A stretch of DNA of 64,000 nucleotides from Eutrophocola sp965661105 (lineage in GTDB: Bacteria; Pseudomonadota; Gammaproteobacteria; Pseudomonadales; Pseudohongiellaceae): positions 18,876 through 82,875 of the forward strand of contig CBFICR010000005.1 of NCBI GenBank assembly GCA_965661105.1, read 5' to 3'. The translations under genes were made by a program, and so were the position numbers. This document shows, one piece after another, positions 37,825-47,569 of the stretch. The notes beneath the pieces were generated by a model that ran no database searches, was not told the DNA's origin, and saw nothing but the letters and a program-made list of their open reading frames with translations. How positions within the stretch are numbered: the stretch's first letter is position 1; each line of letters opens with the position of its first letter.

Positions 37825-39130
37825 ATTGGCCAGGCCTCTGAACTGGTACCATTGGGCTATGTCTATGCAACAATATCTTGCCCGTTATGCCGAAACAGAA
37901 GCCTCTGAGGTACATGCTTATGTCCAGCATGCTGTTTCCGATTCCTGGAGCTGGAGGCATGTATTGTGTATCCCTGCCTTCGCGGAAGAATCTGATTTTC
38001 TTGAAAAACTCACCTCTGCCATTAACCGGCAAAATGTGCTGATTATCCTGGTGGTGAATGCCAGTGAAAATGCAGACCCGGGAGAAATCGAGCAGACCAG
38101 GCAAATCGCAGTACATCTGGACAGGCATTATTCATGTACAGCGAGAATTGCGCCTCACATTCAGCTCTTGTCCATACGCGACAATCTTGATGTGCTGTTG
38201 GTGGAACGTTGCAGTTCCGGCCTGTTTTTGGCGGAAAAGGAAGGCGTCGGTCTGGCTCGCAAAATTGCCTGTGATATTGCCTGCCAGCTGATTTCCATGG
38301 ACATCCTGAAAACACCCTGGATCCATTCCACCGATGCTGATGCTGTTTTACCCCATGATTATTTTCAGGCATCGGTCGGCCTGGACGTTCAAAATGTTAG
38401 CGCCGGCATCTATCCTTTTCATCATACGCCCCATGTACAGCAGGATATTCATAATGCGCAGCACAGCTACGACCTGGCGATGAACTATTACGTCGCCGGG
38501 CTGAAGTGGGCGGGATCACCCTGGGCCTTCCATACTATTGGCAGTACTTTGCTAATTAATGCACAGCATTATGTCAGGGTGCGTGGGTTCCCCAAACGTC
38601 AGGCTGGTGAAGATTTTTACCTGCTCAACAAGCTCGGAAAAACCGGTCATATTGTATCTTTACAATCCTCAGCCATTGAACTGACCAGTCGGCTTTCAAA
38701 TCGCGTACCTTTTGGTACTGGCCCTGCCCTGGAAAAAATAATTGCCCTGAAAAACCCGAGCAAGGATTATCTGTTCTACCATCCCGAATGCTTTCGCTAT
38801 TTAAAATGCTGGCTGGCAATAGCGAAAACCTTACAGCCGGATAATAAAATCACTTTGAGTGAGGAAAGTCTGCAGGCATTTATTAACAGTGAGAAAGAGT
38901 TCAGCAGTATTGACGGCAACATTCTATATAACTGCCTAAAGGATCTGGGCCTGGAACTGGCAATTGCCCATGCTTTTTCCCATAGTAAAAATCAGAGAGT
39001 AATGCACAGGCATCTGCACAACTGGTTCGATGCCTTCAAGACTCTGAAATTTATTCATTGGCTACGTGACCGGGAGCTCCCTTCTCTACCTCTGGCTGAA
39101 ATCAAAATATATTCAAAAAGTTTTTTTTAA
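37817..39130 (+). CDS. Glycosyltransferase family 2-like protein
   Basis: A 437-residue protein with no membrane segment. The first third has a GT-A-like start (VLCIPAFAEESDFLEKL), a DxD-type motif (IHSTDADAVLPHDYF) and a GEDFYLLNKLG motif like the GT2 acceptor-site ED. These suggest a nucleotide-sugar transferase, but the substrate is unknown. The start is uncertain: the ATG at 37817 has no ribosome site and an ATG at 37859 is equally plausible. It is divergent from the DUF2878 operon and its 5' end overlaps that operon's candidate promoter. Confidence 0.55.
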   Translation: MDSLARPLNWYHWAMSMQQYLARYAETEASEVHAYVQHAVSDSWSWRHVLCIPAFAEESDFLEKLTSAINRQNVLIILVVNASENADPGEIEQTRQIAVHLDRHYSCTARIAPHIQLLSIRDNLDVLLVERCSSGLFLAEKEGVGLARKIACDIACQLISMDILKTPWIHSTDADAVLPHDYFQASVGLDVQNVSAGIYPFHHTPHVQQDIHNAQHSYDLAMNYYVAGLKWAGSPWAFHTIGSTLLINAQHYVRVRGFPKRQAGEDFYLLNKLGKTGHIVSLQSSAIELTSRLSNRVPFGTGPALEKIIALKNPSKDYLFYHPECFRYLKCWLAIAKTLQPDNKITLSEESLQAFINSEKEFSSIDGNILYNCLKDLGLELAIAHAFSHSKNQRVMHRHLHNWFDAFKTLKFIHWLRDRELPSLPLAEIKIYSKSFF

Positions 39131-39215
39131 AGCAAAGCAGAATTTCTCTCGGTGGAAAAAGAAAATAGTCTTTGTTACCCTTAATTGTCATTCAGCACTA
39201 ACTACAGGAGTTGTA

Positions 39216-39782
39216 ATGACCAAGTTGGTTAAAGAAGTAATTGGAATTTTCTTTGAATTAGGTAATGTAGAAGCCGCACTGAAGGATCTCCATGATTCTG
39301 GCTTCAGGACTGATGAAATTGGCCTTCTGGCCGGAGAGAAAACGGTGGAAAAGTCTCTGGGAACCTTATATTCCCGAGCAATTGCATCCAGTGACTCTGC
39401 TGATGCACCAGAAACGGCTTTCGTAAAACAAGAATCCCTTGGCGATAACTTCAAATCCCTGGCAGGCGGTCTCGTGTTTACCGGCATCACCACAACGATG
39501 GGTGTTGCCGTGGCCTCTGCAGGCATTTTTGGTGGCGCAGCTCTTGCCGCAGGTGCCGGCGCCGTCGGTGTGGTCGGGATCGGTGCACTGGTCGGCTCAC
39601 TAATCAACAGAAGCGATGCGGAGTACCTGCAGGAGCAACTGGATAATGGTCACACCTTGCTGTTCGTTCGTGTCAGTAATTCCGAAGCGGAAAAGCGTAT
39701 TGTAGAGATCATTACCCGCCATTCCGGATTCGATGTCAGAATTCTTGAGATTGAAGTAGAAGCGGAAGAAGCGGAAGCCTGA
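39216..39782 (+). CDS. General-stress-17M-like protein with glycine-zipper hydrophobic core
   Basis: A 188-residue protein. The N-terminal 50 residues resemble the heat-induced stress protein 17M-type domain (GIFFELGNVEAALKDLHDSGF). A Gly/Ala-rich hydrophobic stretch follows (GIFGGAALAAGAGAVGVVGIG, about 110-135), which could insert in a membrane. The C-terminus is acidic (EVEAEEAEA). The ATG at 39216 is chosen because CAGGAG lies at 39205-39210; an open extension to 39066 overlaps the previous gene. Proteins of this type are thought to be stress-related, but no mechanism is known. Confidence 0.65.
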   Translation: MTKLVKEVIGIFFELGNVEAALKDLHDSGFRTDEIGLLAGEKTVEKSLGTLYSRAIASSDSADAPETAFVKQESLGDNFKSLAGGLVFTGITTTMGVAVASAGIFGGAALAAGAGAVGVVGIGALVGSLINRSDAEYLQEQLDNGHTLLFVRVSNSEAEKRIVEIITRHSGFDVRILEIEVEAEEAEA

Positions 39783-39817
39783 TCAGAGAACAGACATGCC
39801 TCTATCAGGGAATGACC

Positions 39818-40768
39818 CTACTCAATCGGTGGTGGTGGTACTTTTCTTGTAGGGGCTTTAAACCTGTGCCCCAGTGCCGCCAGCATGGACCCGACGACAA
39901 CAAATAGCGCACCCAGATATGCCAGCGTATTCAGGTTACTGTCTTCAAATACCTGAGGAAAAAACCTTACTGCCAGCGTCATCGACACAATTGTCAGCAA
40001 AGGTGCCAATGTAATCACGGCGCTGACCTTGGCTGCATCCCAGAGAAACAATGCCTCGGTAAACGCACCATAAGCCAGCACCAGGTTCAGGCTACAGAAT
40101 AACAAAGCGCCAAATTGTAAAGCATCCAGTGAAAATACCGTCATAGGACTGGCAAAGGGCAGCAGCAATATAACACCACCAAGATACATCAGGCTGGTAA
40201 GTTGAACCGAGTCCATGCTTTTTAACAAGGTCTTCTGAAGCAAACCGTATGTCCCCCAGGTAACAGAGGCCATCACCATCAACAGAATCCCTATGGAATA
40301 ATTATTAATGGAAGAAAATATTTCTGCGAGTCGATCGTTGAAGAACAGGGAAAATCCACCCAATAATAAACCAACACCGATCCACTCCAACCAACCCAGA
40401 GTTTCCTTGTAAAAAAAGATACTGCCAAACATAAGAATGAAGGGTGCCATTTGAATCAATACCTGGGCACTTTCAGGATTAAGGTAGCTCAGGCTGCTCA
40501 GATAAAATACAAAATTCGCGGAAAGCGCAGAAGCTGCCAGAAACAGAATCCACTTCACTTTGCTGCCGAATTTTTTTACAGGCGGCAACTTCCCCCGACG
40601 CCAGAGAAAAACAAATACCACCACCGCAGCAAGAGCAAAGCGATACCAGGTAATCGTGATGGTATCCATAGAGCCAATCAGCACAACGAAAGCCACCGGC
40701 AATACACCCCACATCAGGGCAGTGAGCAATGACAGAAAAAATCCCGCCACGGGACGTCTGGCAGACAT
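39818..40768 (-). CDS. EamA/DMT superfamily permease
   Basis: A 316-residue membrane protein with ten hydrophobic segments in two EamA repeats (FFLSLLTALMWGVLPVAF and VMASVTWGTYGLLQKTLL). DMT members export metabolites or amino acids; the substrate is unknown. It lies 38 bases downstream of the M16 peptidase gene on the same strand, so the two may be cotranscribed. Confidence 0.85.
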   Translation of the reverse strand: MSARRPVAGFFLSLLTALMWGVLPVAFVVLIGSMDTITITWYRFALAAVVVFVFLWRRGKLPPVKKFGSKVKWILFLAASALSANFVFYLSSLSYLNPESAQVLIQMAPFILMFGSIFFYKETLGWLEWIGVGLLLGGFSLFFNDRLAEIFSSINNYSIGILLMVMASVTWGTYGLLQKTLLKSMDSVQLTSLMYLGGVILLLPFASPMTVFSLDALQFGALLFCSLNLVLAYGAFTEALFLWDAAKVSAVITLAPLLTIVSMTLAVRFFPQVFEDSNLNTLAYLGALFVVVGSMLAALGHRFKAPTRKVPPPPIE

Positions 40769-40806
40769 AGGGTTAGTTCCTTGGCTATGAATTAGGACTA
40801 AACAGC

Positions 40807-43770
40807 TTACCTGAAGGTGAACACATCAGAAGATTGTTTAAATGCATTATAGCTTTCTATACGATCTTCAATGATTATGGTGTCACTATCCTGTTTTTCT
40901 TTTGCTGACAGATAGTCTTCCTGGTGGAGTCTTCCAGCTGACATGGCAACCAGCGATCCTGCATTCCCGGCTATAACCTGATTATGGAAATATTCAAGAA
41001 TGTCGCTTTTATCCAGTGCTTCGATGGCATCTGCCATTTTCAAGGTGGAATCCTCTGCAGTTTCCTCAATCAGGATATCACTCCAGAAGCGACCACTTAA
41101 GGCGCCCAGACTCTGGGGTTCCTGACGTAAATTGTTTAACAATCCGGCTTTGATATCGTTAAACATGCTAGCGGGCATGGCTGCCAATTCTGACTCATAA
41201 TTGTTCAGAAAAATATTAATCTCGGCTTCCAGTTGCAAGGGATCGGCAACCGGCGACTCAATGGTCATGGCCAGTCCGCTGGTTTTCAGTATCGGCATTG
41301 AGCCGGCATTCACCACATAACCCAACTGTTTTTCTGTACGCAAGGCATCAAAGAAAGGGGTACGTAAAATGTTCCCCAGCAGAGAGACTGTAGCACGTGT
41401 TGCCAGGGTGTCATCGGGTGCCTGCAGATAAATGACGATAGCGGAATCATCATGATCCACCATCACTTCCTGCACTACCCTGCTGCCCGACTTTAATTTC
41501 AGTACCGTGCCAAAGGGAGGATCAACAACAGCCGAAGTCACCGATAAATAACGCGTCAGGATATCCAGCATGGCCAGCGCCTCTTCGGGTTCCACATTGC
41601 CATGATAGAGAACCTGCAGATTCAGGTTTTCCAGCATGCGGGGAATAAAGGCCTGAACCTCTTCCAGGGTAATTTTTTGCAGGGCATCAATGCGCTGTTG
41701 TTCTGACCAGTAAGGATTGACCAGCAGCGCCTGGGCTTTCTGGTAAAGACGCGTATAGGGCATTTGTTTGTCAGCATTTTCAAGCCCGCGTATTCGCTCC
41801 GTTTTGATAATGTCAAAACGTTCCTGCTCAAAATCTGCTGCTACCAGTGTCTCCAGCAATGCTTCCAGCAGTATGTCCTGTTTATCATTATAGCCGCCAA
41901 GGCGAATGGAGAATCCGCGCGCTCTGCTGTTCACCCCGTAAAATACCCCGGCCAGGTTCGCCGGATAACTGTATTCATTGAGCTTGTCATTGACCAGGTT
42001 GATTACCAGACTGGACATCAGGTTATGTTCCAGGGACTCATTAAATAACGGCGTCATGGCATAGGCATAGAAATTTGCCCGTGGCACCTGGAACTCATTG
42101 TCATGTTTAAACCATAGCTGTACGCCCTCTTCATCTACTATAAGCTCAGGTTTGTTTTGGGGGCCAACAGCGCCGCTTCCCGGCACATCACGAATACTCA
42201 GATCATCAGGTAAAAAAGGATTCGGCTCAGTGATGGCAAGCGCAGGATCAATAGCCTCACTGTACCAGGCGCTGATGCGCTGATCGGACAAGGTGAAATA
42301 GTTGTAACGCCCACCAAACAAGGGATCCTGCTGGTCACCGGAAACGCTTTGCGAAACAAAAGTTAACAGCGCATTGTCCGGACGCAGATAGGAGAGAATT
42401 TCCCGGTATAGTGCCGGGTTGTAATCCTCGAAGGCATATGCTGCGGTAATAATTTCCTGTGGCGGATAAATCTGCAGGCGTCGTGACATGCTGCTGACCA
42501 AACCAACCGGCGAAGCGGGCTCCTGAAAGGTAAAACTGATATCTGCCATGGTGCGTTGTTCATCAAACAACCACTGCTGAATTCCGTCGCGCCGGGCGAG
42601 TTCGATAAACTGAAAAACCAGCGCGGAGATTTCATCAATTTGCTCTACTCCGGCCTCGGTCAGGGAGAGAGAGAATGAAAACGTCGCGTTGTCCTGATAA
42701 GACATGCCACCGCCAGCACTCAGGCCATTCACCCAACCCTTCTCGCGCAGCAGGGACAACAAACTGCCTTCACCTTCGTGGCCAAGTATATTGCCAAGAT
42801 AATTCAATGGCTTGGCACGGTAATATTCCCACATCACCGGAATCGGAAAGGTATAGGACAATGATCGTGTGTCACGTACCGGCTCGATTTCCAGTAGCGC
42901 CGGTAACTGGCCTTGCACAAAAAGCGGCTCATCCGTGCGCGGCGCATCAGCATTTCGATTTTCAATAGCCTGAAAATAAGTCAGGGCCAATGCTTCCAGC
43001 TCATCCAGTGATTCCTGTCCGATTATGGCCAGGCTCATCATATTGGCAGAGTAATAACGCGCATAATGTTCATGCAGTGCCTGCTCCAGTGAGCCTGCGG
43101 CCTTATCCTGCAAGGTGTCGAGACTGCCGACAGAAAACTGCGCCAGTGGATGTTCAGGATTCATTACCTGCTTGAAGATCGAATAACTGCGGCGGCCGTC
43201 ATTTTCCAGGTTCGACTGGTATTCAGAATTTACCGCGTTGCGCTCCCGGTTTACATATTCCTCATTAAACAGGGGGGCAATAAAAAACTGGGCGAAGCGA
43301 TCCAGCGCTGGTGCCAGGGAATCCTTTTCAATATCAAAGTAATAATTGGTATTTTCATACGAGGTATAGGCATTGTGACTACCACCATGACTACTGATAA
43401 ATTCCTGATACTCACCGGATTGCGGAAATTTTTGTGTACCCAGAAAAAGCATATGTTCAAGAAAATGCGCCAGTCCCTCATATTCCTCCGGATCACTGTT
43501 GGAACCCGCATTCACGTCCATTGAGGCAGCGGCCTTGTCGGTATCAGGATCAGTAATAAGCAGAACCTTGAGACCATTGTCCAGTTCCAGTGCGCGATAA
43601 TCACGGCGATCATTTGGACTTTTGGGGATTGCCTCGACACGTGCGACAACGCCTGCACCGCTTTGGTGTGACGCTGAAAAGGGTTGCGCACAAGCGACAA
43701 GAAAACAAATAAGCAGAACGACTGCAGAAAATCTGGAAAAATTTTTCCTTGATAGGGAATTACTGTTCAT
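40807..43770 (-). CDS. M16 family zinc metallopeptidase (insulinase/pitrilysin-type lipoprotein)
   Basis: A 987-residue protein close in length to E. coli PtrA (about 960). It has a lipoprotein signal ending FLVAC, with the lipidated Cys at 27. The inverted zinc motif is HFLEH (in GLAHFLEHMLFLGT), and the distal Glu lies in NAVNSEY. Two large M16 halves follow. It should degrade peptides in the periplasm, probably anchored to a membrane. PtrA itself is soluble in the periplasm, so the lipid anchor is a difference. Confidence 0.92.
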   Translation of the reverse strand: MNSNSLSRKNFSRFSAVVLLICFLVACAQPFSASHQSGAGVVARVEAIPKSPNDRRDYRALELDNGLKVLLITDPDTDKAAASMDVNAGSNSDPEEYEGLAHFLEHMLFLGTQKFPQSGEYQEFISSHGGSHNAYTSYENTNYYFDIEKDSLAPALDRFAQFFIAPLFNEEYVNRERNAVNSEYQSNLENDGRRSYSIFKQVMNPEHPLAQFSVGSLDTLQDKAAGSLEQALHEHYARYYSANMMSLAIIGQESLDELEALALTYFQAIENRNADAPRTDEPLFVQGQLPALLEIEPVRDTRSLSYTFPIPVMWEYYRAKPLNYLGNILGHEGEGSLLSLLREKGWVNGLSAGGGMSYQDNATFSFSLSLTEAGVEQIDEISALVFQFIELARRDGIQQWLFDEQRTMADISFTFQEPASPVGLVSSMSRRLQIYPPQEIITAAYAFEDYNPALYREILSYLRPDNALLTFVSQSVSGDQQDPLFGGRYNYFTLSDQRISAWYSEAIDPALAITEPNPFLPDDLSIRDVPGSGAVGPQNKPELIVDEEGVQLWFKHDNEFQVPRANFYAYAMTPLFNESLEHNLMSSLVINLVNDKLNEYSYPANLAGVFYGVNSRARGFSIRLGGYNDKQDILLEALLETLVAADFEQERFDIIKTERIRGLENADKQMPYTRLYQKAQALLVNPYWSEQQRIDALQKITLEEVQAFIPRMLENLNLQVLYHGNVEPEEALAMLDILTRYLSVTSAVVDPPFGTVLKLKSGSRVVQEVMVDHDDSAIVIYLQAPDDTLATRATVSLLGNILRTPFFDALRTEKQLGYVVNAGSMPILKTSGLAMTIESPVADPLQLEAEINIFLNNYESELAAMPASMFNDIKAGLLNNLRQEPQSLGALSGRFWSDILIEETAEDSTLKMADAIEALDKSDILEYFHNQVIAGNAGSLVAMSAGRLHQEDYLSAKEKQDSDTIIIEDRIESYNAFKQSSDVFTFR

Positions 43771-43898
43771 TGTCAGTACTCTTTACCTGCCCTGAAACCG
43801 GGAATACGCAACATAGCATATTCATCCAGTGATCAAGAGGGCATCTTATAAAAAAATACGGCATAGAGCTGACAGGAACTTGATTATTAGGCGCACAT

Positions 43899-43934
43899 AA
43901 AAAAGGCAGCAGAACTTTTGATTCTGCTGCCTTT
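43899..43934 (-). terminator. Rho-independent terminator after the secreted-protein gene
   Basis: On the minus strand a 13-bp stem (AAAGGCAGCAGAA at 43902-43914 paired with 43922-43934) with a 7-base loop is followed by six T residues (43904-43899). It lies 25 bases beyond the stop of the gene at 43960-45006 and should insulate that gene from the M16 peptidase. Confidence 0.92.
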
Positions 43935-43959
43935 AATATTGGTACCGCTGTAACAGGAA

Positions 43960-45006
43960 TTACCTCACGTAATCGTATTCCAGCTCCATATTGACAGTCA
44001 CACCATTTTGAATAGCGCTGAAACTAACCGTAAAGGTTATACGCGACGCCGTGTTATTGGTCACGATTACCTCAAGATCCTGAACGCCTTCAACATTATC
44101 CAGGGTTTCGGTAATGATACTGGTTACTTCATCAGTATCAGTGGGATCAGGAGCAACGATGTCATTGATAACTACTGAAAAATCCACCGGAGGAGTCGCG
44201 AAACCGCCAACCACGGTGGCAATAGTGCCATCGATGGTTAAATCAAAATCACCGGTAATGTCCACATCACTGTTACCGGTATCGATATCACCGGCATTAA
44301 GCTCAATTTTCGCCTGATAGTTTTGCAGGGACACAGTGACCTGGGAAAGCGGACCCAGGCTTTTCAGTTTATTGCCGAATGGACCGCCAATGGTGAATAC
44401 CTGACCATCCTTAAAGCCAATGGCTGCGCCCGACCCACCATAGAGTCTGTAGGTATATCCCTGAGCCACCCTGACTGGACCACCATTTTTAAAAATTGAG
44501 GCAAACAACTGTTCCGCCAGATTAAGCATGTCTTGTTGCGATGCACTCAGGCTCGGTGTGCCGCTTCCTGATCCTGTGCCTGATCCTGACGCACAGGTGG
44601 TCTCCGAGCTGGTTTTCGAGCCTTGAAACTGGCCTGCGAAACTGCCATCAACGGCAAGATTTACCTCATTGAAAGCTTCGTTACTAAGATTGGAAAGCGC
44701 ATAGCCCAGGCCATTGGAACCATCCCAGAATGCTTCAGCGGGATTACCGTTTCTTAATACCGGATCGCTTAACTGTTCACCGTTCACGCAGAGGATCCCG
44801 CCAGTCTTGATAACGATGGTGACATCCTCGCCATCGCTGAAGAAATCATCGGCAAGACCATTGCTGAAATCACCATAGGTCAAATTATAGGTTCCGATAA
44901 AACTGTCAGGGATTGTTGCGGGAGTTTCCTGTGCCAGCACAGAAATGCTGAAAGTTGTGATAAACAGGGAAATACAGAAATTAATACAAGACATACTTCG
45001 CATCAA
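43960..45006 (-). CDS. Secreted protein of unknown function
   Basis: A 348-residue protein with a Sec signal peptide (CISLFITTFSISVLA, cleavage before QETP). It is acidic and beta-rich. A first domain (about 25-145) has two Cys and a Gly/Ser linker (ASGSGTGSGSGTPS) leads to a second domain with a helical start (SQQDMLNLAEQLFASIFKNGG). I do not recognise the family. It has its own terminator and is probably monocistronic. A start one codon later (45003) is equally possible. Confidence 0.7.
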   Translation of the reverse strand: MMRSMSCINFCISLFITTFSISVLAQETPATIPDSFIGTYNLTYGDFSNGLADDFFSDGEDVTIVIKTGGILCVNGEQLSDPVLRNGNPAEAFWDGSNGLGYALSNLSNEAFNEVNLAVDGSFAGQFQGSKTSSETTCASGSGTGSGSGTPSLSASQQDMLNLAEQLFASIFKNGGPVRVAQGYTYRLYGGSGAAIGFKDGQVFTIGGPFGNKLKSLGPLSQVTVSLQNYQAKIELNAGDIDTGNSDVDITGDFDLTIDGTIATVVGGFATPPVDFSVVINDIVAPDPTDTDEVTSIITETLDNVEGVQDLEVIVTNNTASRITFTVSFSAIQNGVTVNMELEYDYVR

Positions 45007-45181
45007 ATGCTCTCCAATAAATAAAAATAAAAAGCAAAGATACTATGAAAAAAATTTGAGGAGAATAACGTTTTAAATAACAGGAGAAATTCCCGAAAGG
45101 GGAAAATGCTTCTTAAAACACTACCCATTTAGTGAGATTAAAATAGCAGGCATTTGCAATTTCGAAGACAGACTAACTGCC

Positions 45182-45217
45182 ATGTCGGATGACGGGCTGC
45201 GCCCTTATCCGACCTAC
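45182..45217. repeat. REP-like palindromic element
   Basis: GTCGGAT (45184-45190) pairs with ATCCGAC (45207-45213) around an inner GGGC-TGC-GCCC stem, and is followed by CTAC. This closely matches the enterobacterial-type REP/PU sequence and similar repeats in other Proteobacteria. It lies about 21 bases after the srkA stop, the usual place for REPs. One copy is visible in the window. Confidence 0.7.
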
Positions 45218-45237
45218 AGCTTTTTCGCATTCAAAGT

Positions 45238-46218
45238 TTAAAAAAGCACCAGGGCGGGTTCGTCGAGAGCAAAAAGCTGCTCCCTTAGCTCAAGGATATG
45301 GCCAGCCCAATAGCTTTCAGTATTAAACCAGGGAAACGCCAACGGAAAGGCCGGATCATCCCAGCGCCGCGCCAGCCAGGCACTGTAATGCATCAGGCGC
45401 ATGGTGCGCAGGGATTCAATCAGCCCCAGTTCCGCCGGATTAAAATCATAAAACTCGTTGTAACCATCAATCAATTCACTTAACTGGGCCAACTTTTCCT
45501 GACGATCGCCGGATAACAGCATCCACAGATCCTGAATGGCCGGACCAGTCATGGTGTCATCAAAATCGACAAAATGTGGCATATCATCCCGCCACAACAC
45601 ATTGCCCATATGGCAGTCGCCATGGATACGAATTTGTTCAGGAGCCCTGACTGAGGCAAAGACATCATGAATACGCCTGATCAGATCCTGAGCCAGCGAA
45701 CTGTAAGCCGGGCGAAGGTCCTGGGGGATGAAGTTATTCTCCAGAAGATATTGCGCGCTGTCTTCAGCAAAATACTCAACCGTCATTGTGCGTCGATGCT
45801 TGAAAGGCTTGATTGCGCCAACAGCATGCAGCCGGCCGATAAAGCGTCCCATGATCAGCAGATTGTCCAGGCTTAGATCAGGACTGCGCCCTCCCCGTCT
45901 TTTAAACAGGGCAAACTGAAAGCCGGCAAATTCTGACAAAGTAGAATCGCCCACCATAATCGGAGGTACTACGGGGATTTCAAGGTTAGCCAGTTCCAGG
46001 GAAAAGCTGTGCTCTTCGAGAATCTGCTCCCGACTCCAGCGCTCAGGGCGGTAGAATTTTGCAATAAGAGGAACAGCATCTTCGACACCGACCTGATAAA
46101 CACGGTTTTCATAACTGTTCAGGGCAAGGATACGCGCATCGGAAATAATGCCGGTAGATTCAACGGCATCAATGACGGTATCAGGTGTGAGCTTTTCAAA
46201 AGGGTGGGATGAGGGCAA
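45238..46218 (-). CDS. srkA: Stress response Ser/Thr kinase SrkA (YihE/RdoA)
   Basis: A 326-residue APH-fold kinase (E. coli SrkA has 328). It shows the N-lobe motif ENRVYQVG, the catalytic HGDCHMGNVLW (Asp base and Asn) and the metal-binding VDFDDTMTGP. SrkA phosphorylates Ser/Thr and protects cells during envelope and oxidative stress. In other gammaproteobacteria it is linked to the dsbA/cpx neighbourhood, not present here. Confidence 0.92.
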   Translation of the reverse strand: MPSSHPFEKLTPDTVIDAVESTGIISDARILALNSYENRVYQVGVEDAVPLIAKFYRPERWSREQILEEHSFSLELANLEIPVVPPIMVGDSTLSEFAGFQFALFKRRGGRSPDLSLDNLLIMGRFIGRLHAVGAIKPFKHRRTMTVEYFAEDSAQYLLENNFIPQDLRPAYSSLAQDLIRRIHDVFASVRAPEQIRIHGDCHMGNVLWRDDMPHFVDFDDTMTGPAIQDLWMLLSGDRQEKLAQLSELIDGYNEFYDFNPAELGLIESLRTMRLMHYSAWLARRWDDPAFPLAFPWFNTESYWAGHILELREQLFALDEPALVLF

Positions 46219-46287
46219 AACAGCTCCAAAGCAGAGAATCAGGGCTCACTATACTAGCATGCCCAGCCATCCCGACCTGATAAGGAA

Positions 46288-47559
46288 TTAACGAATGCGA
46301 GGTAATTCCCTGAAACCCGGTTTTGCCATCAGAAACTGACCGGTATGAATGACTCTTTCGCGAAAGCCACCTTCACAGAAACACAGGTAGTAATTCCACA
46401 TGCGAATGAAAATATCATCAGTACCCAGGCGCCTGACATCGTCGATACGATCCCAGAAACGTTCACGCCAAGCCGCCAGAGTCCTGGCATAATCATGGGT
46501 TATGTCTTCAAGACCAATAAGCTGCAGATCAGTCTGGGTAGCAATTTTATCTGCGATCACAGCATTGGAAGGCAATTGCCCACCAGGAAAAATATAGCGT
46601 TTAATGAAATCGATGCTGTTAACGGACTGCTCGAAACGCTGATCGGATATGGTAATCGCCTGAATCAGCATCAGGCCATGGGGCTTGATCAAGCGGCTGC
46701 AGGTCTGAAAATATTCATCGTAGTATTTGGCGCCAACCGCTTCAATCATTTCAACTGATACCAGTTTATCGTACTGCTCAGAGCTGCTTTCCAGTTCGCG
46801 GTAATCCTTTTCCAGCAGGGTAATTCTGTCTTCAAGACCTTCCTGTTTCACCCAGGCAGTGGCATGGACGTACTGTTCATGGGAGATAGTTGTTGTCGTT
46901 ACCCGGCAACCAAAATGCTTTGCCGCATGAATGGCCAAGCCACCCCAACCCGTGCCAATTTCAAGCAGGTGATCCTCAGGCTGTAACTGCAGGCGTTCAC
47001 AAATGTGCTGGAACTTGTTAAGCGAAGCATCATGCAAGGTATCAGTTTCGTTCTTGAATATGCCCGAGGAGTACGCCATGGTGGGATCAAGAAACAGGGA
47101 GAAGAAGTCATTGCTCAGGTCGTAATGGGCGGAGATATTACGCCTGGAGCCAGTGAGAGAATTAGCTCTGAAAGCATGGTACATCTTGCTGGCCAGCTTT
47201 CTCCACAAAGGTTGTTTATTGCCCATTTCCTGCAGAGTATGCATATTGAGAACAAACAGACGGATAACTTCAAGCAAGTCGGGGGTATCCCACTGGCCCA
47301 GCATATAAGCCTCACCTGCGCCAGTTGAGCCATCTTTGAGTACCGCCAGGAAGGCCGCCGGGTCTTTTACCTGAATTCTGGCGCTAACTGTCTTGTCTTT
47401 GCGGTCGCCAAAATGACGGATCTGGCCATTTTCTTCCAGCACCAAAGAACCGATAGTTAGCCTTTCAAGGATCGCATACACTGCCTTGCGGGAAAGGTCT
47501 GTCATGTTAAAAAGGGATTTGGCCCCTGACTTGTTTTGTTCTACAGCTGTAATTCTCAC
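46288..47559 (-). CDS. cfa: Cyclopropane-fatty-acyl-phospholipid synthase-type methyltransferase
   Basis: A 423-residue SAM-dependent enzyme that adds a methylene across acyl double bonds of membrane phospholipids. Motifs seen are SAHYDLSNDFFSLFLD, the SAM site LLEIGTGWGGLAIHAA (usual Cys of GCGWGG replaced by Thr), SVEMIEAVG and YIFPGG. It is the last gene of a leftward operon driven from 51.2 kb. In ChrR-type loci this copy is a target of the sigma factor and modifies lipids in response to singlet oxygen. Confidence 0.92.
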   Translation of the reverse strand: MRITAVEQNKSGAKSLFNMTDLSRKAVYAILERLTIGSLVLEENGQIRHFGDRKDKTVSARIQVKDPAAFLAVLKDGSTGAGEAYMLGQWDTPDLLEVIRLFVLNMHTLQEMGNKQPLWRKLASKMYHAFRANSLTGSRRNISAHYDLSNDFFSLFLDPTMAYSSGIFKNETDTLHDASLNKFQHICERLQLQPEDHLLEIGTGWGGLAIHAAKHFGCRVTTTTISHEQYVHATAWVKQEGLEDRITLLEKDYRELESSSEQYDKLVSVEMIEAVGAKYYDEYFQTCSRLIKPHGLMLIQAITISDQRFEQSVNSIDFIKRYIFPGGQLPSNAVIADKIATQTDLQLIGLEDITHDYARTLAAWRERFWDRIDDVRRLGTDDIFIRMWNYYLCFCEGGFRERVIHTGQFLMAKPGFRELPRIR

Positions 47560-47569
47560 TAAGGCTTCC

